A stretch of 42,211 bases of DNA. Source: JAVMKJ01 sp031732875. Lineage in GTDB: Bacteria; Pseudomonadota; Gammaproteobacteria; Competibacterales; Competibacteraceae. Under the pieces are notes generated by a model that was given only the letters and a program-made list of their open reading frames with translations, ran no database searches and was not told where the DNA came from. A program made the position numbers and the translations under genes. Below, piece by piece: positions 1-7,935 of this stretch (positions within the stretch are counted from its first letter, which is position 1; each line of letters starts with the position of its first letter). The DNA is taken from contig JAVMKL010000045.1 in assembly GCA_031732875.1 (NCBI GenBank), positions 1-42,211 on the forward strand, written 5' to 3'.

Positions 1-2
1 GC

Positions 3-743
3 GTTTACCCCCAACTCGATCCCGAGGACGACAACGATCCGACCCTGCGGGTCAATACCATCGTGGCGCTGTGCGATCCGGAGACTACCCTCCGGGCCTT
101 GCGGGAGACACCGCTGGTCAGTTCGCGGGCGCTGGGGCGGTTCGGCCTGCGCGATATCCAGATCGCCGCTGGTGTGTTGACGCCGGTGGTCGCCGAGGAG
201 CAGGCGGAGCTGCCGACTCAGGCCAGGATCGATGGCGCGTTCCAGGACGCCGACTTGGAGGATTTACAGGCCACCGCCATGGCGGTGGCCGACGCCGTGG
301 CGCGGGTCGAGCGGATCGAGGCGGCGCTGACCGATCGAATTGGCGTGACCCAGGCGCCGGACATGAGCGTGCTAGTCGGAGTTCTCAAGGAAATCCAGCA
401 GGCGCTGGCGGAACCCTTGCGGCGGCGCGGTGCGGGCGCGGGTTTCGCCGCCGAGGCTGGAGCCGCCGAAGCTGCGGGTGCAGGTTTGTCTGGAGGCGTC
501 GCCGCGGAAGGCCAACGGCTGGTGGTGGGTGAGATCGCCAGTCGCGAAGACGCGATTCGCATGCTGGACAAGATTTGCGAGTACTTTGACCGCCACGAAC
601 CGTCCAGCCCCGTACCGTTTCTGCTCAAGCGCGCCAAAACCCTGGTGACGAAGGATTTCATGGCGATTCTGCTCGATCTCGCCCCAGGCGGGGCCGAGCA
701 GGCGAACCTGATTTTTGGTATCCACAGCGAGAATTCCGACTAG
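3..743 (+). CDS. tssA: TssA, type VI secretion protein (5' end outside window)
   Basis: The reading frame is open from base 3 and ends at TAG 741-743, giving 246 residues without a start, so the gene begins upstream of the window. The first visible residues (YPQLDPEDDNDPTLRVNTI) and the following region (RFGLRDIQIAAG) are typical of the ImpA N-terminal domain of TssA. An alanine/glycine-rich linker follows, and then a C-terminal domain containing SREDAIRMLDKICEYF and a PFLLKRAK segment, as in ImpA/TssA1 proteins. TssA primes and caps assembly of the tail tube and sheath on the baseplate; this is family knowledge. The gene precedes tssB on the same strand. A GTG at 63 could be mistaken for the start, but the conserved residues lie upstream of it. 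Confidence 0.9.
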   Translation, partial: VYPQLDPEDDNDPTLRVNTIVALCDPETTLRALRETPLVSSRALGRFGLRDIQIAAGVLTPVVAEEQAELPTQARIDGAFQDADLEDLQATAMAVADAVARVERIEAALTDRIGVTQAPDMSVLVGVLKEIQQALAEPLRRRGAGAGFAAEAGAAEAAGAGLSGGVAAEGQRLVVGEIASREDAIRMLDKICEYFDRHEPSSPVPFLLKRAKTLVTKDFMAILLDLAPGGAEQANLIFGIHSENSD

Positions 744-744
744 C

Positions 745-766
745 CAACTATACTCTAAAATAGTTG
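745..766. repeat. Short inverted repeat between tssA and tssB
   Basis: Perfect 7-base arms CAACTAT (745-751) and ATAGTTG (760-766) are separated by 8 bases, directly after the tssA stop. It could be a weak mRNA hairpin or a protein-binding site. There is no T-tract after it, so termination is unlikely. Confidence 0.35.
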
Positions 767-832
767 ACTAATGAGTCAGGTTACCGCCGGGTAGCCGTCA
801 TAACATGATTCGAGTGAGAGAGGTGACCTTCC

Positions 833-1354
833 ATGGCGATGAGCAGCCAGAAATTTATCGCCCGCAATCGAGCGCCGCGGGTGCAGATCGAGTACGACGT
901 CGAGGTGTACGGCTCGCAGAAAAAGGTGCAGTTGCCGTTCGTGATGGGTGTGATGGCCGATCTGTCCGGCAAGCCGGCCGATCCCCTCGCGCCGGTGGCG
1001 GAGCGTAAGTTCCTCGAGATCGACGTGGACAATTTTGACAGTCGCATGAAAGCCATGAAGCCGCGGGCGGCGTTCCGGGTGCCAAATTCCCTGACGGGCG
1101 AGGGCGAACTGAGTGTCGATCTCACCTTTGAAAGCATGGACGATTTTTCGCCCGCCGCCGTGGCGCGCAAGGTGGACGCCCTGAACAAGCTGCTCCAGGC
1201 TCGCCAACAACTCAACAATCTGATGACCTACATGGATGGCAAGACCGGCGCGGAGGATTTGATCGCCAAGGTACTGACCGATCCCAGTCTGTTGCAGGCG
1301 CTGGCATCCGCGCCCAAGCCCCAGGAAGGCGCGGCGCCCGCCGCCGAGGAGTGA
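833..1354 (+). CDS. tssB: TssB/VipA, small type VI sheath subunit
   Basis: This 173-residue protein opens with MAMSSQKFIARNRAPRV and contains the family hallmarks VQIEYDVE, LPFVMGVMADLSG and a C-terminal helical part (VDALNKLLQARQQLNNL). Length and motifs fit TssB. It pairs with TssC to build the contractile cytoplasmic sheath around the Hcp tube; its helical region is the known contact with ClpV and, in P. aeruginosa, with TagJ. A purine-rich ribosome site (GAGAGAGGTG) lies about 7 bases before ATG 833; ATG 839 is an in-frame alternative. Only 6 bases separate it from tssC. Confidence 0.96.
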   Translation: MAMSSQKFIARNRAPRVQIEYDVEVYGSQKKVQLPFVMGVMADLSGKPADPLAPVAERKFLEIDVDNFDSRMKAMKPRAAFRVPNSLTGEGELSVDLTFESMDDFSPAAVARKVDALNKLLQARQQLNNLMTYMDGKTGAEDLIAKVLTDPSLLQALASAPKPQEGAAPAAEE

Positions 1355-1360
1355 TGAGCC

Positions 1361-2860
1361 ATGGCCGAAACCGATCAGAGTGCCCAAGTCCAGCCTGGTG
1401 CCCAAGCCGAAACCCTGGAAGTCAGCGATTTTTCCTCGCTGTTGCAGCGGGAATTTAAACCCAAATCCGATCAGGCCAAGGAAGCGGTCGAACACGCGGT
1501 CAAAACCTTGGCCGAGCAGGCTCTGCAATACACGACCCTGATTTCGAGGGACGTGCTCAAATCCATTGAGTCGCTGATCGCGGCTATCGACCGGAAGCTG
1601 ACCGAACAGATCAATCTGATCATGCATCATCCGGAATTCCAGCAACTCGAGGGAGCTTGGCGTGGTCTCCACTATCTCATTTTCAACACCGAAACCGACG
1701 AGATGTTGAAAATCCGGGTGATGAACATCTCCAAGAACGAGTTGAGCAAGACTCTGAAGAAATACAAGGGAGTCGTCTGGGACCAAAGCCCGTTTTTCAA
1801 GAAAATCTACGAGGAAGAGTACGGCCAGTTCGGCGGCGAGCCGTTCGGTTGCTTGGTCGGCGACTATTATTTCGACCACAGTCCGCCCGATGTGGAACTG
1901 TTGCGGGGGATGTCCCAAATCGCCGCCGCCGCGCATACGCCTTTCATCGCCGGCGCGGCGCCCACTGTGATGCAGATGGAATCCTGGCAGGAATTGAGCA
2001 ACCCGCGCGATCTGACCAAGATTTTCCAGACTCCGGAGTACGGGGGCTGGCGCGGGTTGCGCGATTCCGAGGATTCGCGCTACCTCGGGTTGGCCATGCC
2101 GCGATTTCTGGCGCGCACGCCTTATGGGTCGAAAACCGATCCAGTCGAAGAGTTCGATTTCGAAGAGGCGGTGGAAGGCGGCGACCACAGCAAGTATTGT
2201 TGGGCCAATGCGGCCTACGCGATGGCCACCAACATCACCCGCGCCTACAAGCTGTACGGCTGGTGCACCAAGATCCGGGGTATCGAATCGGGTGGTGCGG
2301 TGGAAGGACTGCCGACTCACATCTTCCCGACCGACGATGGCGGGGTGGACGCGAAGTGTCCGACCGAGATCGCGATCAGCGACCGGCGCGAGGCGGAACT
2401 GGCCAAGAATGGCTTCATGCCGCTGGTCCACAAGAAGAACACCGATTTCGCCGCTTTCATCGGTGCTCAGTCCCTGCAGAAGCCGGCCGAGTACGACGAC
2501 CCGGATGCCACCGCCAACGCCAACCTGTCGGCCCGCCTGCCCTATCTGTTCGCGGTCTGCCGCTTCGCGCACTATCTCAAGTGCATGGTGCGGGACAAGA
2601 TCGGCTCGTTCAAGGAACGGGATTCGCTGGAGCGCTGGTTGCAGGAGTGGATTTACAACTACGTGGATGGCAATCCCGCTATTTCCAGCGATGAAACCAA
2701 GGCGATGAAACCCTTGGCCGCGGCCGAGGTGGTGGTGGAGGAAGTGGAGGGCAATCCCGGTTACTACACTTCGAAGTTCTTTTTGCGGCCGCATTATCAG
2801 CTGGAGGGACTCACGGTGTCGCTGCGCCTGGTTTCCAAGCTGCCTTCCATCAAGAGTTAA
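1361..2860 (+). CDS. tssC: TssC/VipB, large type VI sheath subunit
   Basis: This 499-residue protein matches the usual TssC length of about 490-500. Recognisable family segments include HPEFQQLEGAWRGLHYLI near residues 90-105, the FDHSPPDVELLRGMSQIAAAA region, and the C-terminal GYYTSKFFLRPHYQLEGL. It forms the outer sheath with TssB and contracts to drive the Hcp tube and spike out of the cell. Translation is probably coupled to tssB because the genes are 6 bases apart. The 237 bases that follow hold the hcp promoter and leader rather than another gene. Confidence 0.97.
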   Translation: MAETDQSAQVQPGAQAETLEVSDFSSLLQREFKPKSDQAKEAVEHAVKTLAEQALQYTTLISRDVLKSIESLIAAIDRKLTEQINLIMHHPEFQQLEGAWRGLHYLIFNTETDEMLKIRVMNISKNELSKTLKKYKGVVWDQSPFFKKIYEEEYGQFGGEPFGCLVGDYYFDHSPPDVELLRGMSQIAAAAHTPFIAGAAPTVMQMESWQELSNPRDLTKIFQTPEYGGWRGLRDSEDSRYLGLAMPRFLARTPYGSKTDPVEEFDFEEAVEGGDHSKYCWANAAYAMATNITRAYKLYGWCTKIRGIESGGAVEGLPTHIFPTDDGGVDAKCPTEIAISDRREAELAKNGFMPLVHKKNTDFAAFIGAQSLQKPAEYDDPDATANANLSARLPYLFAVCRFAHYLKCMVRDKIGSFKERDSLERWLQEWIYNYVDGNPAISSDETKAMKPLAAAEVVVEEVEGNPGYYTSKFFLRPHYQLEGLTVSLRLVSKLPSIKS

Positions 2861-2962
2861 TGGGTTCCAATGGAGTTGGTTCGAACGGACCAGAATGGAC
2901 AGGCAGACGTGGCCCGTTTCGAGTCCTCAAATAAAATTAACAATAAAAATAAATATTTAATT

Positions 2963-2979
2963 TTGGCACGGGATGTGCT
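2963..2979 (+). promoter_or_regulatory. Sigma-54 (RpoN) promoter of hcp
   Basis: TTGGCACGGGATGTGCT matches the sigma-54 consensus YTGGCACGRNNNTTGCW at every fixed position except one (G at 2975 in place of T). The GG (2965-2966) and GC (2977-2978) dinucleotides have the required 10-base spacing. The predicted transcript start is near 2990, about 108 bases before hcp. A very AT-rich tract (about 2929-2962) lies just upstream and could favour DNA bending, for example by IHF. Sigma-54 control of hcp is known in other T6SS such as V. cholerae; no dedicated activator gene is in the window. Confidence 0.75.
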
Positions 2980-2999
2980 CATTTAATCTCGACGACGGG

Positions 3000-3024
3000 C
3001 TTCTCAGTCCCTCGGGCTAAGAAG
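3000..3024 (+). promoter_or_regulatory. Stem-loop at the 5' end of the hcp leader
   Basis: Arms CTTCTCAGTCC and GGGCTAAGAAG pair over 11 positions, with one C-A mismatch and one G-U pair, around a 3-base loop. The hairpin starts about 10 bases after the predicted sigma-54 transcript start, a position where hairpins often protect mRNA from 5' decay. The role is inferred. Confidence 0.45.
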
Positions 3025-3049
3025 GGTCGAAGGCGCCGCCGATCGGAAC

Positions 3050-3066
3050 GATGGATAAAATCCATC
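3050..3066 (+). promoter_or_regulatory. Second stem-loop in the hcp leader
   Basis: Perfect 7-base arms GATGGAT and ATCCATC surround an AAA loop. It lies about 20 bases before the hcp ribosome site (GAGGA, 3086-3090) and does not cover it, so it could act in mRNA stability or in spacing. Confidence 0.4.
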
Positions 3067-3097
3067 AAAAACCAGTTACCTTAGTGAGGATACGACG

Positions 3098-3583
3098 ATG
3101 GCTGATGCATTTTTGAAAATTGGTGATGTCAAAGGCGAATGCAAGGATTTTGAGTACAAGGAATGGATCGAGGTGCTGAGCTGGTCCTGGGGCGCGAGCC
3201 AATTGGGCACCGCCGGCCACGGCACCGGCTTGGGCGCCAGCAAGGTGAACATGCAGGATTTCAGCTATACCATGCATTTCTGCGCAGCGTCGCCGGAACT
3301 GATGCTGTCCTGCTGCTCCGGGCATCACTATCCGGAGGCGACCCTGGTGATGCGCAAACCGACCGGCAAGGAAGGCGGCCAGGCGAAATTCCTGGAGTTC
3401 AAATTCAAGGATGTCATGGTCAGCAGCTACCAGACCGGCGGCGCCGGCGAGGGTCTGCCGGTTGAGAGCCTGTCCCTGAACTTTACCTCGGTGACGCAGG
3501 AATACTTCACCCAGGATGCGAAGGGCGCGACCAAGTCGGCGGGCAAGTCGGGCTGGGATGTCAAGACCAACAAGAAGGTGTAA
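3098..3583 (+). CDS. hcp: Hcp (TssD), type VI tail tube protein
   Basis: This 161-residue protein begins MADAFLKIGDVKGECKD and has the Hcp1-family features: a short extended start, the EWIEVLSWSWG strand, DFSYTMHFCAASPEL and a C-terminal TSVTQEYF strand. Six Hcp subunits form a ring, and rings stack into the secreted inner tube; this is known for the family. ATG 3098 follows GAGGA by 7 bases. The gene has its own sigma-54-type promoter and leader hairpins upstream and a strong hairpin downstream, consistent with the high demand for Hcp relative to the rest of the operon. Several cysteines (for example CCSGHHYPE) are visible; their role is not clear. Confidence 0.97.
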   Translation: MADAFLKIGDVKGECKDFEYKEWIEVLSWSWGASQLGTAGHGTGLGASKVNMQDFSYTMHFCAASPELMLSCCSGHHYPEATLVMRKPTGKEGGQAKFLEFKFKDVMVSSYQTGGAGEGLPVESLSLNFTSVTQEYFTQDAKGATKSAGKSGWDVKTNKKV

Positions 3584-3620
3584 TCGCGGGAAGTTGGCTG
3601 TCCCGGGTTACTGGCCGGCT

Positions 3621-3658
3621 CCGCGCATTCGAAAAACCATGCTGGTCCGGATGCGCGG
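3621..3658 (+). terminator. Strong hairpin after hcp, likely attenuator
   Basis: Arms CCGCGCATTCG (3621-3631) and CGGATGCGCGG (3648-3658) pair over 11 positions with one G-U. Inside the loop a second small stem forms (ACCA/TGGT). A modestly T-rich tail (TATTTCCCTT) follows. It would reduce read-through into tagJ-clpV or protect the 3' end of hcp mRNA. The weak T-tract makes full termination uncertain. Confidence 0.5.
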
Positions 3659-3694
3659 TATTTCCCTTATCCTCGAAGATCTGGAAGGCGCCGC

Positions 3695-4537
3695 ATGATG
3701 CCAGCCGAGCAGAGCCTACGCGAAGGGCGGGTGCGGGACGCCTTGGCCGAATTGCAGGCCCAGGTGCGCAAGGAGCCCGCCAACGCCAAATACCGCATAT
3801 TCCTGTTTCAATTGCTGGCGGTGCTGGGGCAGTGGGAACGGGCGTTGAACCAGTTGAACGTGCTGGGCGAGATGGACGCCGCCAGCTTGCCGATGGTGCA
3901 GACCTACCGCGAGGCCATCCGCTGCGAACTGTTGCGGGCCGAGATTTTCGCCGGCCGGCGCTCGCCGCTGGTGTTCGGCGATCCGGAGCCTTGGGTAGCG
4001 TTGCTGCTCGAAGCGCTGCGCCTGACGGCCGATGGCCATTACGCTCGAGCCCGAGCGGCGCGCGACCAAGCGTTCGAGGCCGCCATCACCACTCCGGGAA
4101 CGCTGGACGGGCAACCGTTCGAGTGGCTGGCCGATGCTGATCCCCGCTTGGGGCCGGTGCTGGAAGCCGTCGTGAACGGGCACTATTACTGGATTCCGTT
4201 CCAACGGATTCGGATCCTTGCGTTCGAGCAGCCCGTCGATCTACGGGATTACGTCTGGATGCCGGCACGGTTGACCTGGACCAACGGTGGGGAAACCGTG
4301 GGTTTGATTCCGGCCCGTTATCCTGGATCGCACGCCGCCGCCGACCCGTTGGTGCAACTGGGACGCAAGACTGAGTGGCAAGATTGCGGCGAGGAAACCT
4401 GGCTGGGTTTGGGACAGCGGATGTTGGCGACCGACCGAGGCGAGTATTCGTTGCTGGACATTCGGCAAATCGAACTGAACGCCGACGAAGACCCAACCGA
4501 AGAAATCGCCCCCGATGTGGGTGTCGGCGATGGCTGA
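3695..4537 (+). CDS. tagJ: TagJ/ImpE, type VI accessory protein
   Basis: This 280-residue protein starts with a TPR-like helical region (LREGRVRDALAELQAQVRKEP, then KYRIFLFQLLAVLGQWERAL), and its second half contains the ImpE-family core (DADPRLGPVLEAV, GHYYWIPFQRI). In P. aeruginosa the HsiE1/TagJ homologue binds the TssB sheath subunit, and it is a marker of one T6SS subgroup. The position between hcp and tssE is the same as in HSI-I. The start at 3695 (ATGATG) leaves 111 bases after hcp, filled by a hairpin. The stop overlaps tssE by 8 bases, so translation is probably coupled. Confidence 0.9.
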   Translation: MMPAEQSLREGRVRDALAELQAQVRKEPANAKYRIFLFQLLAVLGQWERALNQLNVLGEMDAASLPMVQTYREAIRCELLRAEIFAGRRSPLVFGDPEPWVALLLEALRLTADGHYARARAARDQAFEAAITTPGTLDGQPFEWLADADPRLGPVLEAVVNGHYYWIPFQRIRILAFEQPVDLRDYVWMPARLTWTNGGETVGLIPARYPGSHAAADPLVQLGRKTEWQDCGEETWLGLGQRMLATDRGEYSLLDIRQIELNADEDPTEEIAPDVGVGDG

Positions 4538-5045
4538 ACTGACGCCGAAGGAGCGGTTGCAGCCCTCGTTGCTGGATCGCTTGACCGACGACGAACCGGA
4601 TCGCCCGCAGGAATCCCGTGACAAGCGGGTATTGTCGATGAGCCGCTTGCGCGAGTGTGTCCTGCGCGACTTGGCCTGGCTGTTTAACGCTACTCGGATG
4701 GCGAACGACGAGGAGATCGAGCGTTATCCCTTCGCGGACCATTCGGTGATCAATTTTGGGTTACCGTCGTTGTCGGGCGCCACGGCGCGCAGCCTCGATC
4801 TGGCGGTGCTGGAACGGTCGCTGCGTCAGGCGATCCTCGATTTTGAGCCGCGCATTTATCGAAATTCGTTGCGAGTTCTTGCGGCGCTGACCGAGGAGCG
4901 CATGAGCCACAATGCCCTGACCTTTGAAGTCGAAGGCGACCTGTGGGCCCAGCCCGTCCCGCTGCGGTTGTATTTGAAGACCGAGATCGATCTCGAAAGC
5001 GGCCAGGTCAAGGTTGAGGAGTCCAGTCGGACCCAGGAGCGTTGA
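4530..5045 (+). CDS. tssE: TssE, gp25-like type VI baseplate protein
   Basis: The chosen start at 4530 gives 171 residues opening MAELTPKERLQPSLLDRLTD, the usual TssE beginning; an in-frame ATG at 4515 would add five residues. The gp25/lysozyme-like fold region is visible as LRECVLRDLAWLFNATR followed by SVINFGLPSLSG and LRQAILDFEPRI. TssE is a baseplate wedge component homologous to phage T4 gp25 and initiates sheath polymerisation. Neither candidate start has a strong ribosome site, which fits coupling to tagJ. Its TGA (5043-5045) overlaps the tssF ATG. Confidence 0.93.
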   Translation: MAELTPKERLQPSLLDRLTDDEPDRPQESRDKRVLSMSRLRECVLRDLAWLFNATRMANDEEIERYPFADHSVINFGLPSLSGATARSLDLAVLERSLRQAILDFEPRIYRNSLRVLAALTEERMSHNALTFEVEGDLWAQPVPLRLYLKTEIDLESGQVKVEESSRTQER

Positions 5046-6922
5046 TGGATCCGCGCCTGCTCGAATATTACAACCGCGAACTGCAACACCTGCGCGAACT
5101 GGGCGGCGAATTCGCCCGTGAGTTTCCCAAGATCGCCGGCCGGCTGGGGCTGGAAGGGTTCGAATGCGCCGATCCCTATGTCGAGCGGTTGCTGGAGGGA
5201 TTCGGCTTCCTGGCGGCGCGGGTGCAACTCAAGATGGACGCCGAGTTCCCGCGCTTCACCCAGCATTTGTTGGAAATTATTTATCCGCATTATCTGGCGC
5301 CGACGCCCTCGATGGCGGTGGTCCAGTTCCAGCCCGATCCAACCGAAGGTTCGTTCGAAAAAGGCTTCGTTATCCCCAGGGGCAGCGAACTGCGCGGTAT
5401 TTTGGGGAAGGGCGAGCAGACGCCCTGTGAATACCGAACCGCGCACGATGCTACGCTCTGGCCGCTGGAACTGGTGGAAGCGCACTATTTCGCCGGGCGC
5501 GAGCCGGTGGCGCAACTGGACCTGCCGGACTTGTCGCGGGTGCGAGCCGGGATCCGGCTGCGGCTGCGCACCACGCTGCCGGATTTGCCGATCGACAAAC
5601 TGGCGCTGGACCGCCTGGAACTGTTCCTGCACGGCGGCGATGTGTTGCCGGGGCGGCTTTACGAACAATTGCTGGCTAACGTCGTGATGATGGTCGCCCG
5701 ACCGGGCCAGCGGCCGGCGCCCTGGCACGAAAAAATAGCGGGGCATTCGATTCGGCGCCTGGGGTTCGAGGACGAACAGGCCCTGTTACCCTGTCCGCCG
5801 CCGTCCTTTCGGGGCTACCGGCTGCTGCACGAATATTTCGCTTTTCCTCAACGCTACCTGTTCGTGGAGCTGGGCGGACTCGGACCGGCGGTGCGGCGCT
5901 GCGCCGGCCATGAACTGGAGGTGCTGATCCTGCTCGGCCGGGCCGACCCGGCACTGGAAAACGTGGTGGCCGCCGCCAATTTCGCCCTGTTCTGCACGCC
6001 GGCTATCAACCTGTTTCCCAAACGGGCCGACCGTATTCATCTGAGCGATCAAGTCGCCGAGCATCACGTGGTGGCGGATCGCACCCGGCCGATGGATTTC
6101 GAGGTGTACCAGGTTACCGGCGTCACCGGCATCGGCGCGGAAGGCGATGAACAGGACTTTCTGCCGTTCTACGCCAGCTACGACCGGCTGAGCCAGCGCG
6201 ACCGGCGATCCTTTTACACGGTTCACCGGTTGCCGCGCCTGCTGTCCGACCGGCAGCGGCGCCATGGGCCGCGTTCCAGTTATGTCGGCGGCGAAATTTA
6301 CCTGTCGCTGGTGGATGCCGACGAGACGCCCTATCGCGGCAGCTTGCGCCAACTGGCGGTCACGACCCTGTCCACCAATCGCGATCTGCCGCTGCACATG
6401 CCGGTCGGACGCGGCGACACCGACTTCACCCTGGCGTCCGGGGCGCCGGTTGGAGCCGTGCGCTGTCTGGCCGGTCCCACCCAGCCACGATCGTCCCACG
6501 CCCATGGCGATACCGCCTGGCGGTTGATCGGCCATCTCGCCCTGAACTATCTGTCGCTCGCCGATACCGATGTCCGCCAGGGCGCGGTAGCCTTGCGGGA
6601 GTTGCTGGCGCTCTATGGCGATCTGGCCGATTCCGCCGTTCGCAAGCAGATTGACGGTGTGTGTTCCATTCAAGCCACGCCGGTGACTCGGCGGGCGCCG
6701 ATTCCGGGTCCCATTGCCTTTGCCCGCGGTTTCGAGGTGGCGGTCACTCTGGACGAGAGTGCGTTCGAGGGAGTGGGCAGCTTCATCCTGGGCGCGGTGC
6801 TGGAGCAATTCTTCGCCAAGTATGCATCCATCAACTCCTTTACCGAGACGGTCGTCAAGTCGACCGAACGGGGCGAGATCATTCGATGGCCAGCCCGGAT
6901 CGGACGACGGCACACGCTGTAG
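5045..6922 (+). CDS. tssF: TssF/VasA, type VI baseplate protein
   Basis: From ATG 5045 the protein has 625 residues, opening MDPRLLEYYNRELQHLRELG, the classic TssF/ImpG start. The segments FARGFEVAVTLDE and LEQFFAKYASINSFTETVV near the C terminus are also typical. TssF forms the baseplate wedge with TssE, TssG and TssK. A TTG one codon upstream (5042) extends the frame, but ATG 5045 overlapping the tssE stop is the natural start. The last 37 bases overlap tssG. The order tssE-tssF-tssG is the usual one. Confidence 0.95.
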   Translation: MDPRLLEYYNRELQHLRELGGEFAREFPKIAGRLGLEGFECADPYVERLLEGFGFLAARVQLKMDAEFPRFTQHLLEIIYPHYLAPTPSMAVVQFQPDPTEGSFEKGFVIPRGSELRGILGKGEQTPCEYRTAHDATLWPLELVEAHYFAGREPVAQLDLPDLSRVRAGIRLRLRTTLPDLPIDKLALDRLELFLHGGDVLPGRLYEQLLANVVMMVARPGQRPAPWHEKIAGHSIRRLGFEDEQALLPCPPPSFRGYRLLHEYFAFPQRYLFVELGGLGPAVRRCAGHELEVLILLGRADPALENVVAAANFALFCTPAINLFPKRADRIHLSDQVAEHHVVADRTRPMDFEVYQVTGVTGIGAEGDEQDFLPFYASYDRLSQRDRRSFYTVHRLPRLLSDRQRRHGPRSSYVGGEIYLSLVDADETPYRGSLRQLAVTTLSTNRDLPLHMPVGRGDTDFTLASGAPVGAVRCLAGPTQPRSSHAHGDTAWRLIGHLALNYLSLADTDVRQGAVALRELLALYGDLADSAVRKQIDGVCSIQATPVTRRAPIPGPIAFARGFEVAVTLDESAFEGVGSFILGAVLEQFFAKYASINSFTETVVKSTERGEIIRWPARIGRRHTL

Positions 6923-7917
6923 CCTTGTTCGAAGCGTTGCGGCGCGAGCCGTATGCATTCCATTTCTTCCAGGCGATGCGCCACCTGGAGTGCCTGTACC
7001 GTGAATTGCCCCGATTGGGGAAGTCGATCCGGCTTGCCGATGATCCGGTGCGGTTGGCACAGGAGCCGTCGCTGGCCTTCGCGCCGGCCACGCTGGCGGC
7101 GTTCGAACCGGGTGGCGATGGCAAGCCACCCCGGCTTTTCGAGTACTTCCTGGGGTTGTTCGGCCCGCACGGGCCGTTGCCGACGCATCTGACGGAGTAC
7201 GCCCGCGACCGCTCGCGCAATCATGGCGACCGTACCTTTGTCCGGTTCGCCGACGTTTTTCATCATCGGATCCTGTGTCTGTTCTACCGAGCCTGGGCGG
7301 ATACACAGCCGACGGTCAGTTTCGACCGGCCGGAAACCAACCGCTTCAACGTCTACGTCGGCGCTTCGTTTGGCTTGGGGATGCCCTCGCTGTGGAACCG
7401 GGATGCGGCGCCGGATCTGGCCAAGTTCCATTACGCTGGCCGGCTGGCGTGCCAGACTCGCAATCCCGAGGGTTTGCAGGCGATTCTGGCAGATTTCTTC
7501 AAGTTGCCGGTGGTGATTGAGACTTTTGTCGGCCACTGGTTGCCGCTGTCCGAGTCCAGCCGTTGCCGGCTGGGCGAAGCGCCGGCCACCGGCCTGCTGG
7601 GGATAACGGCGGTGATCGGCGAACGGGTGTGGGATTGTCAGTACAAGTTCCGCGTCGTCATGGGGCCGATGGGATTCGCTGAATTCCAGCGCTTCCTGCC
7701 CGGCAACGAGAGCCTGCGGCGACTGATCGCCTGGGCGCGAAACTACGTCGGCGACGAGTTGCTGTGGGATTTCAATCCGATCCTGAAGAGGGAAGAAGTG
7801 CCGCCGCTGGTGCTGGGCGAGGGAACCCGGCTCGGCTGGACCACCTGGCTGACCAGTCGGCCGCTGGATCGCGACGCCGACGATCTCAAACTGGATGCCG
7901 TCACCTATTGCACGTGA
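6886..7917 (+). CDS. tssG: TssG/VasB, type VI baseplate protein
   Basis: The ATG at 6886 gives 343 residues, the normal TssG length. The N terminus has the family pattern ALRREPYAFHFFQAMRHLE, followed by FEYFLGLFGPHGPLPTHLTEY and a C-terminal DELLWDFNPILKREEVPPL. TssG is the second subunit of the TssE-F-G wedge. The frame stays open further upstream inside tssF, but that sequence is the tssF reading in another frame and carries no TssG homology. A purine-rich GGGGCGAG lies upstream of the start. The stop is 18 bases before clpV. Confidence 0.93.
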   Translation: MASPDRTTAHAVALFEALRREPYAFHFFQAMRHLECLYRELPRLGKSIRLADDPVRLAQEPSLAFAPATLAAFEPGGDGKPPRLFEYFLGLFGPHGPLPTHLTEYARDRSRNHGDRTFVRFADVFHHRILCLFYRAWADTQPTVSFDRPETNRFNVYVGASFGLGMPSLWNRDAAPDLAKFHYAGRLACQTRNPEGLQAILADFFKLPVVIETFVGHWLPLSESSRCRLGEAPATGLLGITAVIGERVWDCQYKFRVVMGPMGFAEFQRFLPGNESLRRLIAWARNYVGDELLWDFNPILKREEVPPLVLGEGTRLGWTTWLTSRPLDRDADDLKLDAVTYCT

Positions 7918-7935
7918 TCAACGGAGTCTGAATCC

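Noticed and set aside
776..2794. A 672-codon minus-strand frame opposite tssB and tssC
   Set aside because: It mirrors the codon pattern of the real genes on the other strand, is rich in His/Gly/Arg and has no family features.
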